A DNA stretch of 64,000 bases from Linderina pennispora. Lineage: Eukaryota > Kickxellomycota > Kickxellomycetes > Kickxellales > Kickxellaceae. Location: NCBI RefSeq assembly GCF_002104995.1, contig NW_024468251.1:1550001-1614000 (forward strand). The letters run 5' to 3'. Positions 41,268 through 50,231 of the stretch are shown here, in pieces. Position numbers and translations under genes: made by a program. The notes below the pieces were generated by a model that did no database searches, was not told where the DNA came from, and saw only the letters and a list, made by a program, of their open reading frames with translations. Positions within the stretch are counted from its first letter, which is position 1; every line of letters starts with the position of its first letter.

Positions 41268-41664
41268 GGAGATCAGTCAGAATTGGTTAGCTATTTCATA
41301 ATTATTAATATTTTTATTGTTTTCTTGTTCTGATGCCAAATATGGTGCTTCTACGAAACCCCCTTTGGCATCCTGAAAAATTTCAGTTGATTTCTCGGGA
41401 CGCAGCCTCTATCTCAGTAGAAGCATATTAATTGTGTATCAACTGAAATTTTTCAGGATGCCGAAGGGGGTTTCGTAGAAGCACCATATTTGGCATCTTT
41501 GTTTATTTGTTAATCTAGTTGCTAGAATCTTTTTGGCCACTACTAAACATTCTGTATTTTAAAATATTTATCTACTGCTAGTAATTGATTTCTTATTTGT
41601 TAATTGGTTATTCTGATAATAGTTATTTAGATTCTTTAACTATTTATATTTGTGAATGGCCTCC
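41268..41664 (+). repeat. Left terminal direct repeat of element I (P-c)
   Basis: 397 bp. Carries two variants shared only with P-f: CTTTGG in the left palindrome arm, and ATTC for TTTC near its right end. Its last nine bases are the first three codons (Met-Ala-Ser) of the 547-aa gene. Confidence 0.92.
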
Positions 41665-42488
41665 TTGGGAGTACATCTTAACTCCCTTTTGGGACTTCAG
41701 TTGAAGAATAGAGATAATATGCCTGATATATCTGATGCAAGATATACTAGTAATGGCATTGAACAACAAGGATTTGTTCAGCAATCTGATATCTTTATGG
41801 ATTCATGTATTGTTGAGATACCTGAATCATATGCTCTTATAGATCAGATTAACAATATTACTCCATTTGTTAGATTGCATAGAGTTTTTGGTGATGGATA
41901 CAGATTTAAGTATATGAAGTGCATGACAAGTGCAAGAAATGGTAAAGTCTCTGTTTACAAAGTATCTGCTCCAAATGTTGCAATAGCTGATCCTGCACTA
42001 ACTGATATCTTTCTTAGGATGCATCAGGAACATGTATTTCTTCTGAACTATGATATTACAATGGATTGTTTAAACATATCTTCTAGGGCTGTGATTAAGG
42101 AATTTCTTCTTGATAATGAAATCAGTAGCAATGATATTCTTGATGATGAAGATAAAGTTGGAGCAAACTGTATTAGCTGGTTTACTGAAGAAGATGAAAT
42201 AAAAATTAGGAACAAGTTATATAATAAATTTGTTCAACTTCTAGAAAGTGGTGAGGTTCGTAATCAACTTACTTCTAAGCTATCAGAGCTAGTGATGCCA
42301 ACTTCTCAGCAATTTGGTGAAACACTTGTTGCTTGCAGGAATGAAGGATTAATGAGACTTGAGCTTACTGTTCACTCTCCTGAGTTGAAAGAAGTAGAAT
42401 GGAACATAAACTTAATTGCTAGTACACTGGAGTTTCTTAGTGATTGTAGGACATTTGCAACATCTTATGAAAAGCAATGGATGGCACT

Positions 42489-42950
42489 GGGGGTTATACA
42501 GAGATACTTATCTGCCCATTAACTATTTATGCATGCTGGAACTATTGGCAATTTCAGTGAAATAAAAATTTCACCCAAACCGCCATCGGCATCTTGGAAA
42601 AGTTTCAGTGAACATAATTTTAACCAGAAAGAAAAACCTTTGCATATTTGGGGTTAATTATCATTGGGCAACAAAAGTCAATATCTCAATAGATATGGCT
42701 AAGTAACCACAAGGAAATTATGTTCACTGAAACTTTTCCAAGATGCCGATGGCGGTTTGGGTGAAATGGCAAAAAAAATATTTGTATTTTTAAAATCAAT
42801 TATACACACAAAAACATTCTGGACACAACAATTATGAATATCTGTTCCAAAAATATCTAGTAGCTAAAAATAGTTCTGAAAACGATTATTCAAATATCTA
42901 TCTAACAAAATTGTAATTTACTAAAATTTATAAGTTCAGGAATGACCCCC
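42489..42950. mobile_element. P2: 462-bp palindrome-bearing MITE-like element
   Basis: Ends GGGGGTTAT and ATGACCCCC (inverted, one mismatch), with ACT duplicated on each side (42486-42488, 42951-42953). A perfect 52-bp-arm palindrome lies at 42569-42766 with a 94-bp spacer. The arms align with the 60-bp arms of the P repeat over about 37 bp, including CGGCATC and TTTCAGT, although the outer ends differ. No coding capacity. Confidence 0.88.
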
Positions 42951-43051
42951 ACTAGTTGATCAGATTTATAACAAAAATATGTTATGCATTTACTTCCATA
43001 AAGAACATGCTCTTGGTTACTGCCATTGGTTCAATAGGACAACTATGAAGA

Positions 43052-43448
43052 GGAGGCCATTCACAAATATAAATAGTTAAAGAAACTAAATAACTATTAT
43101 CAGAATAACCAATTAACAAATAAGAAATCAATTACTAGCAGTAGATAAATATTTTAAAATACAGAATGTTTAGTAGTGGCCAAAAAGATTCTAGCAACTA
43201 GATTAACAAATAAACAAAGATGCCAAATATGGTGCTTCTACGAAACCCCCTTCGGCATCCTGAAAAATTTCAGTTGATTTCTCGGGACGCAGCCTCTATC
43301 TCAGTAGAAGCATATTAATTGTGTATCAACTGAAATTTTTCAGGATGCCGAAGGGGGTTTCGTAGAAGCACCATATTTGGCATCAGAACAAGAAAACAAT
43401 AAAAATATTAATAATTATGAAATAGCTAACCAATTCTGACTGATCTCC
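43052..43448 (-). repeat. Terminal direct repeat of element II (P-d), 3' side
   Basis: 397 bp, transposase-proximal repeat in element order. Spacer flipped, arms without the P-c/P-f variant. Identical in state to P-e. Confidence 0.92.
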
Positions 43449-43755
43449 TTATAGAACTAGACTTAATCAAAAGGTTCCATTTTAAAACATCATGTTCAAG
43501 TCATCAAGTCGTTATCATCCTATTTATAACTATTTTTCTAATACCAAGTAATCATATATATTATCAATTTTAAAAAGAATCAAACTATGCCATTTTAAAA
43601 AATCATAATAAACTCATCAAGTTGTTAGAACCCCATCTGTAATAAGTAGATATGCACCAAGCAATCATATATACAATCATTTTTAGAAAGATTCAAACTG
43701 TGCCATTTTAAAACATCATATTCAAGTCATCAAGTCATTAGTACTCCATCTGTAA

Positions 43756-44985
43756 TTAATCAATATGCACCAAGCAATCATATGTATCATCAATTTTAGA
43801 TTGAAGGAATCGATTTTGAATTTCAACAATAGATGCTTCTAACTCTGCTTTTTGGGGCAAAGTATGTATTGGTTCCACTTGTGTTGACTTATCATGTGTA
43901 TCAGGGTAATCAAAGTTACTCATAACCCAGAGTGAGTGATGATGATCAATATGTACATCACTGTTTGCTAGTAACTTCTTCATATTATAGAGTAAGCAGC
44001 ATAACTTCATTTGCACATTGTAAACATTCCTATTCTTTACTCTAACAATCTCCCTGTTTGACAGCCTTTTGAATGTATTGCCTAGTTCTCCAAATGTATT
44101 TTCTACCATTGAACGGAATGATCCAAGATGGGAATTATATTCAGCTTCTGTTTCTGATAAACTTGTTCCTCTCTGCTTTCTTACTGGTAAACAAAAGTTG
44201 TGCAGTCCAAAAGTATCCTGCTCTTCTTCCTCAGTCATCTCTTCCAAAATACTTTGTGGATAGCCACCATCAAGCACAATGCAATCAATAGGTGATATGT
44301 TCTTCAGTAGCCCCATGTTCTTAATCATTCTTGAGTCTGGGTGATCTCTACAGTCTTCAGTTGGTGAAACAAGTAGAACCATTCCATTCACATCAATGCA
44401 TACTTGTGTGCGATATCCTGATTTTTTCAATTTGAATGAATAGAGATCTGGTTTGTATGCTCCATTGTGTAGTGCTCTTGAGTCATGGCCATCTAACATT
44501 AGTGTTACATGTTTAAACCCTTGTGGATTCTGTATCTTTGCTGCAAAGACTCGTAGTTCTGGAGTTGAAAACATTGTTTGTAGATAGTATGTTAGCTTCT
44601 TGTTCAAATCTTTCATTTCAGAAATATAGAACATATTGTGAATAGCTTGATAGCTGCTTCTTGGAATGAATCTTTCCATTTCATTGATTGACAATCCTTC
44701 AACAAGTTGGTACAAGATGAGCAATCCTTTCTCTACACTTCTGTAAGGACATGGATAATGAGTGCAACCAAACAAAACATTCAGAAAGAAGAAAACAGGA
44801 ATCATCCCTAGATGTTTAAGAAGTGTATCTTTTATATGCTTAATTTCTCTTACTTCACGAACTTCACTTCTGTGATATTTTGTGGGCTTTAAAATTACCC
44901 AGTCATCATTCAGAAACTTCCATTTGTTTGTGTACAGCTTATGAAACTCCCTTTCTCTGAGTTCTTGTAATTGATGATTCATCAT
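43756..44985 (-). CDS. DDE transposase of element II (DDE_Tnp_4, Harbinger/HARBI1-like)
   Basis: 409 aa. A ~100-residue N-terminal part with a helix-turn-helix-like stretch ('LVEGLSINEMERFIPRSSY') precedes an RNase-H-fold core. The acidic triad reads Asp165 ('LMLDGHDSR'), Asp239 ('IVLDGGYP') and Glu295 ('SMVENTFGEL'). Between them 'KKSGYRTQVCIDVNGMVLL' and 'DHPDSRMIKN' fit the DDE_Tnp_4 family used by PIF/Harbinger elements, as does the 3-bp target duplication. It should cut at the element ends and join them to staggered target cuts. AT-rich codons contrast with the GC-rich host genes. The start lies 25 bp from the divergent 84-aa gene, implying a shared bidirectional promoter. Confidence 0.88.
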   Translation of the reverse strand: MMNHQLQELREREFHKLYTNKWKFLNDDWVILKPTKYHRSEVREVREIKHIKDTLLKHLGMIPVFFFLNVLFGCTHYPCPYRSVEKGLLILYQLVEGLSINEMERFIPRSSYQAIHNMFYISEMKDLNKKLTYYLQTMFSTPELRVFAAKIQNPQGFKHVTLMLDGHDSRALHNGAYKPDLYSFKLKKSGYRTQVCIDVNGMVLLVSPTEDCRDHPDSRMIKNMGLLKNISPIDCIVLDGGYPQSILEEMTEEEEQDTFGLHNFCLPVRKQRGTSLSETEAEYNSHLGSFRSMVENTFGELGNTFKRLSNREIVRVKNRNVYNVQMKLCCLLYNMKKLLANSDVHIDHHHSLWVMSNFDYPDTHDKSTQVEPIHTLPQKAELEASIVEIQNRFLQSKIDDTYDCLVHID

Positions 44986-45010
44986 TGTGAGGCACTCATA
45001 AATTTAAAAG

Positions 45011-45265
45011 TTGTCATTTATTACAATGGGCCCATTCTACACTTTCTTCACTACAAAACTTGCTGACCTTGATGAGCAAGAGAGAGAAAAGCTTGCACAA
45101 CTACTAACTAAGAATTTCAGTATGAGCAGGAAATTGTCAGTATATATCAGAGCATGGATTGAGAGTGTTTCAGAAGATAAGGGTGTTACTATTAAGCATG
45201 TGTTTGATGTATGCAACTACAGTTGTGCAGATATGGAAGTAATGGTTGCTAACTGCCCATTTTAA
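45011..45265 (+). CDS. 84-aa element protein, unknown function (element II)
   Basis: Open frame in both elements, between the two larger genes and antisense to both in element order. Sequence is helical and charged ('LADLDEQEREKLAQLLTKNF') with two Cys near the end. Start 25 bp from the transposase start and stop 3 bp from the 547-aa stop: the three genes tile the interior with almost no gaps, which argues that it is real. PIF/Harbinger elements often need a second, DNA-binding protein; this could be such a partner or a regulator. Confidence 0.6.
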   Translation: MSFITMGPFYTFFTTKLADLDEQEREKLAQLLTKNFSMSRKLSVYIRAWIESVSEDKGVTIKHVFDVCNYSCADMEVMVANCPF

Positions 45266-45267
45266 AA

Positions 45268-46911
45268 CTAGATCCTCGCAATATAGATAATACGATTATG
45301 AATTCTAGCTACTTTAAGTACTACTTCTTGATTTGGTTCACCAATAATAGAAGCAATATATTCACCAAATGGACTACTTGCTTGTATTTTGATATGAGTG
45401 TGAGTACTGCTAACTACTTCATTGTGAATCATATAGATATCTAGATAGTAGAATGGCAACCCTCTAAAAGTATATAAGAAATAATGACTAACTAGGAACT
45501 CATCTCCAGCATGAAGTATGTTATAAGCAACTTTGTATCTAGCTGGCCTAAGATCAGTATTTTCTCTTATGTATATGGGTTCTAGATCATCAAGTTCAAT
45601 GTTGCTGATATCAGCAATAAGATCATCTATTCCTAGGTCATCAGCATCCTCACTAATACTTGAGAGAGTTGAGAGACAAACTTTCTCTCTTGCTTGTTGA
45701 GCAGTTAGCCAATCAATATGCATCCCACGATAGTTTACAAGTCCCATTTCAGCAAATGTGTGTTGTTGTCTTTCTCTTGAAGCAACAGGCCAGAAAGAAT
45801 TCCTCTGACTTGGAACAATGGTGATGTTTGTGTTATCTCTTCTTAGAACAACTTCTGATTCAACAGGACCACTGCTGGTAGCATATGTTAGAAGAACAGT
45901 TGGGTGCCCATTAAATGTAAGATTGGAAACAACAGTCATCACATCCTCATTCTCTTTTAACTTTTTAGCTATTCCTTGTTTCTTCATAGTTGTCCTATTG
46001 AACCAATGGCAGTAACCAAGAGCATGTTCTTTATGGAAGTAAATGCATAACATATTTTTGTTATAAATCTGATCAACTAGTGCCATCCATTGCTTTTCAT
46101 AAGATGTTGCAAATGTCCTACAATCACTAAGAAACTCCAGTGTACTAGCAATTAAGTTTATGTTCCATTCTACTTCTTTCAACTCAGGAGAGTGAACAGT
46201 AAGCTCAAGTCTCATTAATCCTTCATTCCTGCAAGCAACAAGTGTTTCACCAAATTGCTGAGAAGTTGGCATCACTAGCTCTGATAGCTTAGAAGTAAGT
46301 TGATTACGAACCTCACCACTTTCTAGAAGTTGAACAAATTTATTATACAACTTGTTCCTAATTTTTATTTCATCTTCATCAGTAAACCAGCTAATACAGT
46401 TTGCTCCAACTTTATCTTCATCATCAAGAATATCATTGCTACTGATTTCATTATCAAGAAGAAATTCCTTAATCACAGCCCTAGAAGATATGTTTAAACA
46501 ATCCATTGTAATATCATAGTTCAGAAGAAATACATGTTCCTGATGCATCCTAAGAAAGATATCAGTTAGTGCAGGATCAGCTATTGCAACATTTGGAGCA
46601 GATACTTTGTAAACAGAGACTTTACCATTTCTTGCACTTGTCATGCACTTCATATACTTAAATCTGTATCCATCACCAAAAACTCTATGCAATCTAACAA
46701 ATGGAGTAATATTGTTAATCTGATCTATAAGAGCATATGATTCAGGTATCTCAACAACACATGAATCCATAAAGATATCAGATTGCTGAACAAATCCTTG
46801 TTGTTCAATGCCATTACTAGTATATCTTGCATCAGATATATCAGGCATATTATCTCTATTCTTCAACTGAAGTCCCAAAAGGGAGTTAAGATGTACTCCC
46901 AAGGAGGCCAT
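45268..46911 (-). CDS. 547-aa element-encoded protein of unknown function (element II)
   Basis: Open from the ATG that lies in the terminal repeat (Met-Ala-Ser from ATGGCCTCC, then 'LGVHLNSLLGLQLKN'). No domain recognised. Notable segments: 'RLHRVFGDGYRFKYMKCM', an acidic middle ('NEISSNDILDDEDKVG'), and 'LCIYFHKEHALGYCHWFNR' with clustered Cys and His. I see no Myb/SANT signature, which is what classical Harbinger partners have. Its size and its promoter inside the repeat suggest a core function in transposition or replication of the element. Predicted soluble; no membrane segments. Confidence 0.8.
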   Translation of the reverse strand: MASLGVHLNSLLGLQLKNRDNMPDISDARYTSNGIEQQGFVQQSDIFMDSCVVEIPESYALIDQINNITPFVRLHRVFGDGYRFKYMKCMTSARNGKVSVYKVSAPNVAIADPALTDIFLRMHQEHVFLLNYDITMDCLNISSRAVIKEFLLDNEISSNDILDDEDKVGANCISWFTDEDEIKIRNKLYNKFVQLLESGEVRNQLTSKLSELVMPTSQQFGETLVACRNEGLMRLELTVHSPELKEVEWNINLIASTLEFLSDCRTFATSYEKQWMALVDQIYNKNMLCIYFHKEHALGYCHWFNRTTMKKQGIAKKLKENEDVMTVVSNLTFNGHPTVLLTYATSSGPVESEVVLRRDNTNITIVPSQRNSFWPVASRERQQHTFAEMGLVNYRGMHIDWLTAQQAREKVCLSTLSSISEDADDLGIDDLIADISNIELDDLEPIYIRENTDLRPARYKVAYNILHAGDEFLVSHYFLYTFRGLPFYYLDIYMIHNEVVSSTHTHIKIQASSPFGEYIASIIGEPNQEVVLKVARIHNRIIYIARI

Positions 46912-47299
46912 TCACAAATATAAATAGTTAAAGAAACTAAATAACTATTATCAGAATAACCAATTAACAAATAAGAAATCAATTACTAGCAGTAGATAAA
47001 TATTTTAAAATACAGAATGTTTAGTAGTGGCCAAAAAGATTCTAGCAACTAGATTAACAAATAAACAAAGATGCCAAATATGGTGCTTCTACGAAACCCC
47101 CTTCGGCATCCTGAAAAATTTCAGTTGATTTCTCGGGACGCAGCCTCTATCTCAGTAGAAGCATATTAATTGTGTATCAACTGAAATTTTTCAGGATGCC
47201 GAAGGGGGTTTCGTAGAAGCACCATATTTGGCATCAGAACAAGAAAACAATAAAAATATTAATAATTATGAAATAGCTAACCAATTCTGACTGATCTCC
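46903..47299 (-). repeat. Terminal direct repeat of element II (P-e), 5' side
   Basis: 397 bp; supplies the start codon and presumably the promoter of the 547-aa gene. Same flipped spacer as P-d. Confidence 0.92.
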
Positions 47300-48017
47300 A
47301 GAAACAAGGAATAGCTAAAAAGTTGAAAGAGAATGAGGATGTGATGACTGTTGTTTCCAATCTTACATTTAATGGGCACCCAACTGTTCTTCTAACATAT
47401 GCTACCAGCAGTGGTCCTGTTGAATCAGAAGTTGTTCTAAGAAGAGATAACACAAACATCACCATTGTTCCAAGTCAGAGGAATTCTTTCTGGCCTGTTG
47501 CTTCAAGAGAAAGACAACAACACACATTTGCTGAAATGGGACTTGTAAACTATCGTGGGATGCATATTGATTGGCTAACTGCTCAACAAGCAAGAGAGAA
47601 AGTTTGTCTCTCAACTCTCTCAAGTATTAGTGAGGATGCTGATGACCTAGGAATAGATGATCTTATTGCTGATATCAGCAACATTGAACTTGATGATCTA
47701 GAACCCATATACATAAGAGAAAATACTGATCTTAGGCCAGCTAGATACAAAGTTGCTTATAACATACTTCATGCTGGAGATGAGTTCCTAGTTAGTCATT
47801 ATTTCTTATATACTTTTAGAGGGTTGCCATTCTACTATCTAGATATCTATATGATTCACAATGAAGTAGTTAGCAGTACTCACACTCATATCAAAATACA
47901 AGCAAGTAGTCCATTTGGTGAATATATTGCTTCTATTATTGGTGAACCAAATCAAGAAGTAGTACTTAAAGTAGCTAGAATTCATAATCGTATTATCCAT
48001 ATTGCGAGGATCTAGTT

Positions 48018-48272
48018 TTAAAATGGGCAGTTAGCAACCATTACTTCCATATCTGCACAACTGTAGTTGCATACATCAAACACATGCTTAATAGTAACAC
48101 CCCTATCTTCTGAAACACTCTCAATCCATGCTCTGATATATACTGACAATTTCCTGCTCATACTGAAATTCTTAGTTAGTAGTTGTGCAAGCTTTTCTCT
48201 CTCTTGCTCATCAAGGTCAGCAAGTTTTGTAGTGAAGAAAGTGTAGAATGGGCCCATTGTAATAAATGACAA
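48018..48272 (-). CDS. 84-aa element protein, unknown function (element I)
   Basis: Same as 45011-45265 with one change (Lys to Arg in 'SED(K/R)GVTI'). Intact. Lies tail to tail with the broken 547-aa gene and head to head with the transposase. Confidence 0.6.
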   Translation of the reverse strand: MSFITMGPFYTFFTTKLADLDEQEREKLAQLLTKNFSMSRKLSVYIRAWIESVSEDRGVTIKHVFDVCNYSCADMEVMVANCPF

Positions 48273-48297
48273 CTTTTAAATTTATGAGTGCCTCACA

Positions 48298-49527
48298 ATG
48301 ATGAATCATCAATTACAAGAACTCAGAGAAAGGGAGTTTCATAAGCTGTACACAAACAAATGGAAGTTTCTGAATGATGACTGGGTAATTTTAAAGCCCA
48401 CAAAATATCACAGAAGTGAAGTTCGTGAAGTAAGAGAAATTAAGCATATAAAAGATACACTTCTTAAACATCTAGGGATGATTCCTGTTTTCTTCTTTCT
48501 GAATGTTTTGTTTGGTTGCACTCATTATCCATGTCCTTACAGAAGTGTAGAGAAAGGATTGCTCATCTTGTACCAACTTGTTGAAGGATTGTCAATCAAT
48601 GAAATGGAAAGATTCATTCCAAGAAGCAGCTATCAAGCTATTCACAATATGTTCTATATTTCTGAAATGAAAGATTTGAACAAGAAACTAACATACTATC
48701 TGCAAACAATGTTTTCAACTCCAGAACTACGAGTCTTTGCAGCAAAGATACAGAATCCACAAGGGTTTAAACATGTAACACTAATGTTAGATGGCCATGA
48801 CTCAAGAGCACTACACAATGGAGCATACAAACCAGATCTCTATTCATTCAAATTGAAAAAATCAGGATATCGCACACAAGTATGCATTGATGTGAATGGA
48901 ATGGTTCTACTTGTTTCACCAACTGAAGACTGTAGAGATCACCCAGACTCAAGAATGATTAAGAACATGGGGCTACTGAAGAACATATCACCTATTGATT
49001 GCATTGTGCTTGATGGTGGCTATCCACAAAGTATTTTGGAAGAGATGACTGAGGAAGAAGAGCAGGATACTTTTGGACTGCACAACTTTTGTTTACCAGT
49101 AAGAAAGCAGAGAGGAACAAGTTTATCAGAAACAGAAGCTGAATATAATTCCCATCTTGGATCATTCCGTTCAATGGTAGAAAATACATTTGGAGAACTA
49201 GGCAATACATTCAAAAGGCTGTCAAACAGGGAGATTGTTAGAGTAAAGAATAGGAATGTTTACAATGTGCAAATGAAGTTATGCTGCTTACTCTATAATA
49301 TGAAGAAGTTACTAGCAAACAGTGATGTACATATTGATCATCATCACTCACTCTGGGTTATGAGTAACTTTGATTACCCTGATACACATGATAAGTCAAC
49401 ACAAGTGGAACCAATACATACTTTGCCCCAAAAAGCAGAGTTAGAAGCATCTATTGTTGAAATTCAAAATCGATTCCTTCAATCTAAAATTGATGATACA
49501 TATGATTGCTTGGTGCATATTGATTAA
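48298..49527 (+). CDS. DDE transposase of element I (DDE_Tnp_4, Harbinger-like)
   Basis: 409 aa, predicted protein identical to the copy at 43756-44985, with Asp165, Asp239 and Glu295 all kept. Although its partner gene is interrupted in element I, this transposase is still open and could act in trans together with the 547-aa protein of element II. About 300 bp of AT-rich non-coding DNA with internal imperfect repeats of the last ~60 bp ('ATGATTGCTTGGTGCATAT' units) separates it from the right terminal repeat. Confidence 0.88.
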   Translation: MMNHQLQELREREFHKLYTNKWKFLNDDWVILKPTKYHRSEVREVREIKHIKDTLLKHLGMIPVFFFLNVLFGCTHYPCPYRSVEKGLLILYQLVEGLSINEMERFIPRSSYQAIHNMFYISEMKDLNKKLTYYLQTMFSTPELRVFAAKIQNPQGFKHVTLMLDGHDSRALHNGAYKPDLYSFKLKKSGYRTQVCIDVNGMVLLVSPTEDCRDHPDSRMIKNMGLLKNISPIDCIVLDGGYPQSILEEMTEEEEQDTFGLHNFCLPVRKQRGTSLSETEAEYNSHLGSFRSMVENTFGELGNTFKRLSNREIVRVKNRNVYNVQMKLCCLLYNMKKLLANSDVHIDHHHSLWVMSNFDYPDTHDKSTQVEPIHTLPQKAELEASIVEIQNRFLQSKIDDTYDCLVHID

Positions 49528-49834
49528 TTACAGATGGAGTACTAATGACTTGATGACTTGAATATGATGTTTTAAAATGGCACAGTTTGAATCTTTCTAA
49601 AAATGATTGTATATATGATTGCTTGGTGCATATCTACTTATTACAGATGGGGTTCTAACAACTTGATGAATTTATTATGATTTTTTAAAATGGCATAGTT
49701 TGATTCTTTTTAAAATTGATAATATATATGATTACTTGGTATTAGAAAAATAGTTATAAATAGGATGATAACGACTTGATGACTTGAACATGATGTTTTA
49801 AAATGGAACCTTTTGATTAAGTCTAGTTCTATAA

Positions 49835-50231
49835 GGAGATCAGTCAGAATTGGTTAGCTATTTCATAATTATTAATATTTTTATTGTTTTCTTGTTCTGA
49901 TGCCAAATATGGTGCTTCTACGAAACCCCCTTTGGCATCCTGAAAAATTTCAGTTGATTTCTCGGGACGCAGCCTCTATCTCAGTAGAAGCATATTAATT
50001 GTGTATCAACTGAAATTTTTCAGGATGCCGAAGGGGGTTTCGTAGAAGCACCATATTTGGCATCTTTGTTTATTTGTTAATCTAGTTGCTAGAATCTTTT
50101 TGGCCACTACTAAACATTCTGTATTTTAAAATATTTATCTACTGCTAGTAATTGATTTCTTATTTGTTAATTGGTTATTCTGATAATAGTTATTTAGATT
50201 CTTTAACTATTTATATTTGTGAATGGCCTCC
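49835..50231 (+). repeat. Right terminal direct repeat of element I (P-f)
   Basis: 397 bp, shares both diagnostic variants with P-c. Its terminal ATGGCCTCC is followed in frame by Fanzor codons (see copy 3 gene). Confidence 0.92.

Larger units (their letters stand above)
43052..47299 (-). mobile_element. Element II: complete 4248-bp DDE transposon with terminal direct repeats
   Basis: Inserted in reverse orientation inside the 547-aa gene of element I with AGA duplicated (43049-43051, 47300-47302). All three genes are open. Both terminal repeats are present in the same direction, and both have the palindrome spacer inverted relative to P-a, P-b, P-c and P-f. This is the best candidate for an active copy in the window. 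Confidence 0.93.
41656..48015 (+). pseudogene. 547-aa element gene in element I, interrupted twice
   Basis: Pieces: 41656-42488, 42954-43051 and 47303-48015. P2 (with ACT duplicated) and element II (with AGA duplicated) interrupt it. The pieces match the intact copy at 45268-46911 almost base for base; the few amino-acid differences include Ile/Val in 'DSC(I/V)VEI' and Glu/Asp in 'WFT(E/D)EDEI'. The gene was therefore intact before the two insertions, which are recent. Confidence 0.9.
41268..50231 (+). mobile_element. Element I: DDE transposon with 397-bp terminal direct repeats, hosting two nested insertions
   Basis: Begins GGAGATCAG (41268) and ends ATGGCCTCC (50231); ATT is duplicated at 41265-41267 and 50232-50234, restoring a continuous Fanzor frame when removed. 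Both ends carry the same 397-bp repeat in the same direction. Total 8964 bp; removing P2 with its duplication (465) and element II with its duplication (4251) leaves 4248 bp, exactly element II's length. Cargo in order: 547-aa gene (+), 84-aa gene (-), DDE transposase (+). Confidence 0.92.

Noticed and set aside
41268-50231. Reading the 397-bp direct repeats as LTRs of a retrotransposon
   Set aside because: The interior encodes a DDE transposase and no gag, protease, reverse transcriptase or RNase H; the target duplication is 3 bp, and the ends are GGAG/CTCC, not TG/CA.
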